Positions 53,406 through 61,162 of a DNA stretch of 61,162 nucleotides are shown here, piece by piece. Numbering within the stretch: the first letter of the stretch is position 1; every line of letters starts with the position of its first letter. Below the pieces are notes generated by a model, which saw only the letters and a list, made by a program, of their open reading frames with translations, searched no databases and was not told the DNA's origin. The position numbers were made by a program, and so were the translations under genes. Source of the stretch: Asparagopsis taxiformis (lineage: Eukaryota > Rhodophyta > Florideophyceae > Bonnemaisoniales > Bonnemaisoniaceae). Where the stretch lies: the NCBI GenBank assembly GCA_030407315.1, contig JALQPE010000208.1:1-61162 (forward strand), written 5' to 3'.

Positions 53406-56400
53406 AAGTATGACAGGAGCAATAGATAGCATACGAGAAGTATTAAAACCTATGCTATTGTTCCCTGCTATGAAGTTCTGTCCTTCTCATCTCAACATTA
53501 TTCGCTTAGCCCACCTTTCTATTTTCATCTATACATCTGACCTTCATGTCATAGTTTAGTGCTACTAAGCCTATTGATTGCTACATTTTTGTATTAGTCT
53601 ACAACTTTACATGATTTCACTAGCTAGACCGTAGGGGGGACTAGTTTTAGACCTTGACAACCCGTGAGGTTCGACTATAAGAGACGTTGCTGAGATAACA
53701 CATGACACAGAATGCTCCTGGAAGCCACTCACAGCCGTACAAACGTTCTGCTGAGCCATGTTCCTGACTTCCCAATTCCTTGCTCACCCTTCCCTAGGTG
53801 GGAGGGGGACGGAACTCTCAGCCCCTTACAGCGGAAGCCGTTTACCGGGGATTCTTACAGCAAAGTCATCGTTACGATGACTTTGCTGTAAGAAAGCGTT
53901 TCCATTACAGTGGCCAAGAATTTTTTCACCGGGTAAAAAAATCATGGCAGCTGTAATGATTTATTTTCTTACAGCAAAGTCATCGTAACGATGACTTTGC
54001 TGTAAGCATCCCTGGTAAATTGCTTCCGCTGTAAGCGGCAGGGACTTCCGTCCTTTTCCGACCTAGGGAAGGGTGAGGAAGGAATTATGAAGTCAGGAAA
54101 CAGGGTATAGGAATGGTATGGACGGCTGTAGGCGGCATTAGGTAACACATTGTGTTGTTTACACCCGGTTTGAGCTGGGTGTTGTGTCTAGTATGGTTGG
54201 AGGAGTGTACGAAATTTCTACCACGTGGTCGGAAATGGTTCAATTTTCTCACGACAGAGATTCTGACTTTCGAAATTCAAACTCGTTAAAGTGGGCTGGA
54301 GTTGGTGTGAACACCTCCAGGACCTCTGGGAAGGATCTGGTAACACATGTCCTGTGACTGCACGCGGTTATCCTCTCTGAAATCAACCATAGATTATCGG
54401 AGGGCAAAATCTACTCTTGGTGCCTTGTGGCACATTGACAATACAAAACCGTCTGTTTCCAGTTTTTATATACTTTACTCTCGAGTAGATAGGATTTCAG
54501 CTGTCCAAGTAAAGAATGGGCCATATAAATGTTTCATTTCAACACAAGCATTGTGCAATTCAACCTCTTCCAGGTCCAAAAACTTGTCCAGAGTACACTT
54601 CCAGGCCATCGCCTGGGAGCGTACTCTGGACAATTTTTTGGACTAAGTGCACTTTCAAGTGCATGCACTTGGAGGCATCCAGTCCAAATCTACGTCGTTC
54701 CGACAAAGTTGAATTTTGGCCATGGCCGAAATTCATCATATCTGCAGTTGTGAGAATCTGATGACCAAAAATCGATGCATTCTGCCAGCCCTAATGCGCA
54801 AGCCAGAAGCTTTACGGACAGATAAAACACCTTTCTGTAATCCCCAGAGCCACTCCAGCCCTTATACACTACGGTGTTGAAAAGAGGGCCTCAGACAGTA
54901 CGGTGAGACAGTGATTTTTACTGCCTCACTGTACAATGATCTTCAGGAAGTAGGATATTCTCTAAGCCTAGCACGGGAGAGAAAGATGGAAGCGTAGGCA
55001 TGCAGAAGTATAGAGGCAATAGTATGTGTAGACTATGGCAGTGGTAGAAAAGTATTTCATGCACGAAAAGGACTGGTAGAGTGACACTAGAGAAGTGATG
55101 CTTAGCAGGAAGGGATGTGGAGATGATGAAGGAGGACAACAGACATGAGATCGAGGGTTGAGACCAACGGCTTACAGACGGAGCAGTTTACCAGGGATGT
55201 TTACAGCAAAGTCATCGTTACGATGACTTTGCTGTAAGAAAACAATTCATTACAGTAGCCATGATTTTTTTACCGGGTAAAAAATTCCTGGCCACTGTAA
55301 TGAAAACGTTTTCTTACAGCAAAGTCATCGTAACGATGACTTTGCTGTAAGCATCCCTGGTAAACTGCCTCAGCTGTAAGCGGCTGGGAGCTTGGTCCCT
55401 CCCTCACCTTGGGAAGGGTGAGCAAGGAATTGTGAAGCCGTAAAACATGGCAGAGGGATGGTTTGGACGGCTGTTAGCGGTGTTGGGGAGCACTCTGCGT
55501 CGTGCTAACCCAGTCTGGGCTGGGTGCCCTGCCTGGTACGGCGGGAGGAGTGCACAAAATTTCAAACACAATTTCCTCAAGAGTGAAATTCTGATTGTCG
55601 AAACTCAACCTCCCTAAAATGAACTAGAGCTGGCATGAGCACCTCCAGGACGTCTGGAAAGGTACTGACAGCACATTTTCGGAGCATTGGCGCAGCTGTT
55701 CTCTCTGAGATCAAGCATAGAGTATCCGTGGCCAGATTCTATTCCTGGTGCCGTGTGGCACAGTGACCACACCAAATCGCCCTTTTTAGCAGACTATAGA
55801 TTTGAGTTACTAGGAATCTAGCTGCCTTCAATACCAACATAGTTGGTAAGTAGGCTAGCCTAGGATTGTAGGAAAATCAGGAAGGATGGGAGGGTAGGTA
55901 TGCAGCAACATGAAGGGGATAGTATGAGTAGATTATGGCGGTGGTAGAGAAGGATTGCACTCACTGAAGGGTCGGCTGGAGTGACACCGGAGTCGACATA
56001 GAAGGGAGGTTGGGATAGGCTGGGATGAAGGAAGACAAGAGACATGAGAGAGAGGGTGAAGCCAGACCGCTTACAGCTGAGGCAGTTTACCGCGGGTGCT
56101 GACAGCAAAGTCATCGTTACGATGACTTTGCTGTAAGAAAAGAAAACATTACAGCAGGCACGTTTTTTTACCCGGTAAAAAAATTCTTGGTGATTTTTTA
56201 CCCGGTAAAAATTCTTCGCCTACTGTAATGTTTCCTTTTCTTACAGCAAAGTCATCGTTACGATGACTTTGCTGTAAGAAAACGTTTCATTACAGTAGCC
56301 ACGATTTTTTACCCGGTAAAAAATTCTTGGTGATTTTTTCACCCGGTAAAATCCTTCGCCCACTGTAATGTTTTCTTTTCTTACAGCAAAGTCATCGTAA

Positions 56401-57140
56401 CGATGACTTTGCTGTAAGCATCCCTGGTAAACTGCCTCAGCTGTAAGCGTCTGGTACCTTGGTCCCTCTCTCACTTTGGGAAGGGTGAGATAGGAATTTT
56501 GAAGTCGGGAACATTGTGGAAGGATGGTTTCGACGGCTTCGGGCGGCTTTGAAGAGCAATCTGTGTCTTGTTCACCCGGGCTGAACTACCTAAAAAGTTC
56601 AGTATTGGGAGAGCAGCACGGTAAATTTCGACCACCATTTTCTCACGACAGAGATTCTGGCGGTCGAAATTCAAACTCGTTAAAATGGACTAGAGTTGGT
56701 GTGAACACCTCCAGGACCTCTGGAAAGGTACTACCTGCACATTTTCCGAGGCTACAAGAAGCCGGTCTCTCCAATATCAAGCATAGATTATCGGTGCGCA
56801 AAATCTACTCCTGGTGCTGTGTAGCACATTGACTATACAAAACCGTCCGTTTTCCGTTATAATAAACTATACTCTCAAGTAGGTAGGAATCTAGATATTC
56901 ACCTTACATCGATGGTTATGAAGTAGGTTAGCCTAGGACTGAAGGACAGAAGGTAAAGGATAGGATGGTAGGCATGGGGTAAAATGAAGGTGGTGGTATG
57001 AGTAGAATACGGAAGTGGTAGACAGGTATTTAATGCACAGGAGGGGCGTGTGAAGTGACACCAGAGGCGCGGTGCGTCACAGGAAGGAAGACTGGAATGA
57101 TGAAGGAGAACTAGAGGCATGAGAGATAGGTTGTTGAGGC
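53406..57140. repeat. Array of ~1.2-kb foldback repeat units
   Basis: Three units are centred on nested inverted repeats at about 53754-54106, 55168-55440 and 56080-56480. Each core has 39-bp palindromes (for example 53854-53892, 53968-54006, 55201-55238, 55313-55351, 56240-56278, 56380-56418). It also has inner ACCGGGTAAAAA palindromes and outer arms such as TTCCTTGCTCACCCTTCCC paired with GGGAAGGGTGAGGAAGGAA. The spacer between cores repeats as well (ACCTCCAGGACCTCTGGAAAGG). No gene is present. Confidence 0.85.
54866..54937 (+). mobile_element. CACTA terminus fragment, copy C
   Basis: About 70 bp starting CACTACGGTGTTGAAAAG and including GACAGTGATTTTTACTG. It sits inside a copy of the 172-bp repeat and then stops abruptly. 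Confidence 0.8.
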
Positions 57141-57329
57141 ATGCTTCTAGCTCTATTATATAACTACATTGCTCCTCTATAGGCTACGCAATCCATTCCA
57201 GCAGTTCTAGTTAAAAATGGACTATATGAATGTTTCATTTCAATATCAGCATTGTGCAGTTGAGCCTCTTCAAGGTCCGAAAACTTGTCCAGAGTACGCT
57301 TCCAGGCCACTTGAAGGCATCCAGAACAC

Positions 57330-57990
57330 TTGCACTTCGTTCTTGCAAAGTTCAATTTTGGCTATCACATCTCCAGTTGTGGGAGTCTGGTGACCAAAAG
57401 TCGATGCATTCTGGAATCCCTACCACGCAATTCAACAGCTTTACGGACACATAAAACACTTTTCCGTACTCCCTAGAGCCACTCCAGCCCTTACGGATCA
57501 CTTACACTTCGTTCCGACAAAGTTCAATTTTGGCCATCACATCTCCAGTTGTGAGAATCTGGTGACCAAAAATTAGTGAACTCCGGAAGCTGTACCTCGC
57601 AAGCCACCAGCTTTCAGGGCAAATAAAACCCATTACAGTACTCCCCAGACCCACTCCAACCCTTACAGACCACTTGCACTTCGTTCCGACAAAGTTCAAT
57701 TTTGGCCATCACATCTTCAGTTGTGGGAATCTGGTGACCAAAACTCGATGCATTCTGTCAGCCCTAATGCGCAAGCCAGCAGCTTTACGAACTCATAGAA
57801 CACTTTTCCGTACTCCCTAGACCCACTCCAACCCTTACAGACCACTTGCACATCATTCGGACAAAGTTCCATTTTGACCATCACATCTCCAGTTGTGAGA
57901 ATCTGATGACCAAAAATCGATGAATTATACCAACCCTTCCACGCAAGCGAGAAAGCTTGAGTGCAATTAAAACAAGTTTTAGTGCTCCCT
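57330..57990. repeat. 172-bp tandem repeat
   Basis: About four units of a block containing CGTTCCGACAAAGTTCAATT ... GGCCATCACATCTCCAGTTGTG ... ACCAAAAATCGATGCATTCT ... TCCAGCCCTTACAGACCACT. The key motif starts near 57345, 57516, 57688 and 57860. A further copy at about 54690-54865 is the one interrupted by CACTA copy C. Confidence 0.85.
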
Positions 57991-58120
57991 AGAACCACCC
58001 CAACCGTTTCAGACCACTTTGCAGCCTTTTTCGCGAGGTCCGAAATCGTCTCCTTCTTCTTCCCGTGAGAAACATCAGTCCCTCTCATATGCTTACAGAG
58101 AAGTTGGTTTACCATGGTTT

Positions 58121-58256
58121 CTTACAGCAAAGTCATCGTTACGATGACTTTGCTGTAATGTTTTGTTTTCTTACAGCAAAGTCATCTTACGATGACTTTG
58201 CTGTAATGTTTTGTTTTCTTACAGCAAAGTCATCGTTACGATGACTTTGCTGTAAG
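58121..58256. repeat. Cluster of three 39-bp palindromes
   Basis: Copies at 58121-58158, 58170-58206 (two bases lost at its centre) and 58218-58256. Outer inverted arms (TTACAGAGAAGTTGGTTTACC, paired with GGTAAACTGCCTTTGCTGTAA) flank the cluster. Confidence 0.85.
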
Positions 58257-58289
58257 CAACCGGGGTAAACTGCCTTTGCTGTAAGAAAA

Positions 58290-58480
58290 CTGAATAGCAG
58301 TTCCGACAGCTTGTCCTGAGAAAGCAAATCCGCCTTAACGATGACTTTGCTGTAAGAAAACAGAGTACTTACAGTTCTGACAGCTTGTCCTGAGAAAGCA
58401 AATCCGCCTTAACGATGACTTTGCTGTAAGAAAACACAGTAATTACAGTTCCGACAGCTTGTCCTGAAAACCCGTCCTCC
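58290..58480. repeat. 72-bp tandem repeat
   Basis: Two and a half units of CAGTTCCGACAGCTTGTCCT...GCAAATCCGCC followed by half of the 39-bp palindrome (AACGATGACTTTGCTGTAAG). Confidence 0.8.
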
Positions 58481-61162
58481 CACATAAGTTTATATTCTGT
58501 TACCTACCCTAGAGCTCTAATGACGTGCCCAGTCCCAAGTTTCGTACCTGGTGCTGGGCAGAATGGCTAATTAGCGTACTTCATTCTAAGGATGAAGTCG
58601 ACATTCTGTCGCGTCTGCAGCCATAACATGCTGTTGGCGCCGATTACAGCGGTGATTACACCGTTTGTGACGTAGCCATCGGCGCCGATGATTTATGCGC
58701 CGTAACACTTCAACGCGCCTACCACACACGCAATGTACTGTCATATTAGGTTTTCTCAAATCCTCGTCCGCCCACACGCTCAATTCATGCATGCATTCCC
58801 TCACCGCCTTCCACTCGCGTCACACGCACCCTTTCGCCCGTCTAAATGCCCCCTTGCCTTGACATCCCTCATATATCAACTGGTTCGACTCGCACCGCGT
58901 TGGTCCACTTAGCATGACCATAGTCGCCGCGCCCATTCTTCGACCACATTCGCCGTCCAGTCGCGCCCAATCCCAACTGCCGCACACATACATAAACGAG
59001 CTTCCCATGATCACTTCCGCCCGGGCTGTCCCAACGGGCATACGATGCCATCCATACTCTGTCCGCAGATGAGCTCAACTCCCTTGTGCCAATCACTTGA
59101 CGCCATTCGCACCTTCCACACACCCACCTCGCTGTTTCTTACTATCCTTCACACACACCTCGCTCCTGCCCAATCACATCTTCCAGTCTGTCACACTCGG
59201 TGATGCCAATCCGTCCCAGTAACGAGGTCGCAATATCGTCGACCTCGCTATTGAGACAATGTAAACAAAGAGGTTTTTCACCACACCCTGTGATCCATGA
59301 CTTGACCAACTGAGACCGTGAGCCGGATAACGTTGAAATGTTTATTCTTGAACTGCATCTTGAGATGTATTGAACACTTGCACAGCAGTCCCCCATCCCT
59401 GGACAGCGAGCCAGTCGTTGCACTCGGGTGTCAATCAAGTGAATGCAGTGTGTCAACGTGCCTTGTACAAAAAACTTGGACCGGCTCTTGCGCCCCTGCC
59501 ACTGCTCAAGCGTATCCAGATACTTGAGTGTGCCAGTCCAGAGTCTTAATATTCAGGTTGATGCATGTGAGCTGCCAAAATAGTCCAAATGGAACATATG
59601 ACGATTTACGCCGAACAAACATGTTGTCCTGCACAGCGTTGTTCTCTAGTGTTGCGCACTACACCATCTATCCCTTACTATCTAAACGAACAGCTTAAAA
59701 TGCTACATCTACAAGCACCAGTGGTGGACTGGGCTCGTCTGTCTTCCAAGAGTTTCCAGAATGGGATGTGGATATGGTTATGACTTCAACGACAACAGCG
59801 TGTGGTGAATGATGAGCGAAAAGTTTGTTTACTCGTTGCTTTCACTCGCAGTCTGCCCTGCGTCATGGTGCAATGCGATACAAATTGCTACTGGGAAAGA
59901 AGCTTTACAGAGTGAGGCAATGGTAAGGTGTCGGATACATACCGACGCTTCTCATACAAAGCTATATTTGTAAAAGTCAGTAGTATACAGTGTACGTGAG
60001 CATTGCATTGCATCGCATCTAGTAAGCGCGCACACGAACGCACAATACAGATGCACGCACTGGCGATTGATTCACAACGAGCGCAACTAGTCCACAACAA
60101 CCATTTGATTGAAGCTCTCCGGGTGATTCTAGCAGCAACGCATCTGCAATGGTTACGACACTAAGCTGTTGAAAGGACCTGCAAGCAAGTTTCAAACACA
60201 AGGCCACACCAGCAGCAGAAAGAAAAGTACATTTGTAATGAAATGCACCGATATATTGCCTCCATCTTGGTTTCAGTGTTAGTTTGTGTAGAGCTGCCGC
60301 TGTGGTGAATAAGAGCGTTCCGTGTTTCAACAAGCGTATTAAGAAATACATATGTGACTGTGAGCGACATGCGGTGCATGTTGTTGCGTTACAGACGGTT
60401 AGATGATGATGTGAGGGAAGCAGCGATGCAAGAAACTAGGCGCACATGTAACGCCACAAAGATGCACACTGTGTTTGCATTGAGAGTGCTGCGCGATGTG
60501 GGGCGAGAGAGGAGGTCGACGTGGTGCAGACATCACACATCATTCCATTCAATTATATTCCACCAATACCCGTCAGGTGTATAGAAACTGTATGATTTCT
60601 CCCCAGACTCATCTCCCTCATCCAGTAATCCCACTATCACCATTCCACTCACGTTCCATGGTACTCATGTACGTCACACATAGCGTAACCCGTCATCTTC
60701 TAGGACCAGGATTGGACAAAGCAGTGGCGTCTTGGAGTCACCGGGACACCATCTGAGAGGTAGATTCTCCCGACTGGTACTGTGACGAATGTGAACCACA
60801 TCGGGGGTCATCGTAGTTGACTGTGTAGAGCTCATCGCCATCCCCTCGCTTAGTATCGAGCATAGCTTGTGAAATTCTAGGAAGCTTACTTGAATTAGAT
60901 ACATTTTTCAGTCCTAATGTTTGTCCAAAAGCTAGGCTCCTCTTCGGCAGTAGCACGAGACCGAATGGTGAATTGACTCGTGAGAAGCGAGCAGACGTAT
61001 CAATCTTTCCGTAACTAGTGACATCGTATCATCATCGTTGAAATAACCGGGTGTGTATTAATGGTGTGACATAAGATGCATGTACAAACTGATTGCAATG
61101 ACAGTTGGAAGACTGCGGGTCGCTCGAATAGCCTTCCGGCTGCAAAAAAGTGAGAACGGCAC
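58481..61162. other. No recognisable feature
   Basis: There are only short open frames without family resemblance, and no repeat that recurs elsewhere in the window. It could be host intergenic sequence bordering the element cluster. Confidence 0.5.

Noticed and set aside
47188..58256. CRISPR array
   Set aside because: The repeated 39-mers are perfect palindromes with irregular, repeated spacers and sit in a eukaryotic transposon setting with no cas genes.
58869..59456. Short minus-strand frames in the last 3 kb
   Set aside because: They have no similarity to known families, no codon pattern and no repeat support.

Overview
The window is nuclear DNA from a eukaryote and consists almost entirely of nested mobile elements. 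Three things show this: a spliceosomal intron in one transposase, a Ty1/copia LTR retrotransposon primed by a half-tRNA-Met, and CACTA-type DNA transposon ends. Long single-exon genes set among repeats would suit a marine alga, possibly a red alga. No host gene or rRNA is present to settle this, so the lineage is a guess.

Region 1 (about 1-38850) is dominated by two copies, in inverted orientation, of one giant element. The left arm (about 12-14447) and the right arm (about 22158-36631) are near-identical reverse complements separated by a 7.7-kb spacer. The right copy is more complete. It may run from an end repeat near 19692 to its inverted counterpart near 38845 (about 19 kb). Its gene order is: ParB-like/2OG-Fe(II) dioxygenase fusion (leftward), DNA amino-methyltransferase (rightward), SET-domain protein (rightward, start overlapping the methyltransferase stop), coiled-coil protein (rightward), and Plavaka/CACTA-like transposase with an N-terminal zinc finger (leftward). 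A distinctive repeat, with a 12-bp stem hairpin and the palindrome GTGCCGTACGGCAC, sits in most of the gene junctions. The left copy holds the same genes broken by small indels and runs off the window start. The spacer carries an intact-ended copia element (14592-19382; 211-bp LTRs, 5-bp target duplication ATATC) inserted into an older small foldback repeat.

Region 2 (38850-53405) begins with a gag remnant of a second retroelement, cut at 40765 by a CACTA-type element (terminus CACTACGGTGTTGAAAAG). That element carries a 2.4-kb repeat-rich noncoding end, a 1042-aa transposase, a probable C-terminal extension, and a second ParB-like gene. A second CACTA copy (from 48656) interrupts this ParB-like gene. 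It is followed by a decayed ParB/dioxygenase homologue whose HxD and distal His motifs are still readable. So the ParB-dioxygenase protein travels with two different transposases.

Region 3 (53406-61162) contains no recognisable gene. It holds about 1.2-kb units built around 39-bp perfect palindromes nested inside larger inverted repeats, a 172-bp tandem repeat, a 72-bp tandem repeat, and finally featureless sequence.

The most interesting system is the giant transposon with its own chromatin and DNA-modification toolkit: a DNA methyltransferase, a putative DNA- or base-oxidising ParB-dioxygenase and a SET methyltransferase. The gene family calls rest on motifs read by eye; the roles in element control are inference.
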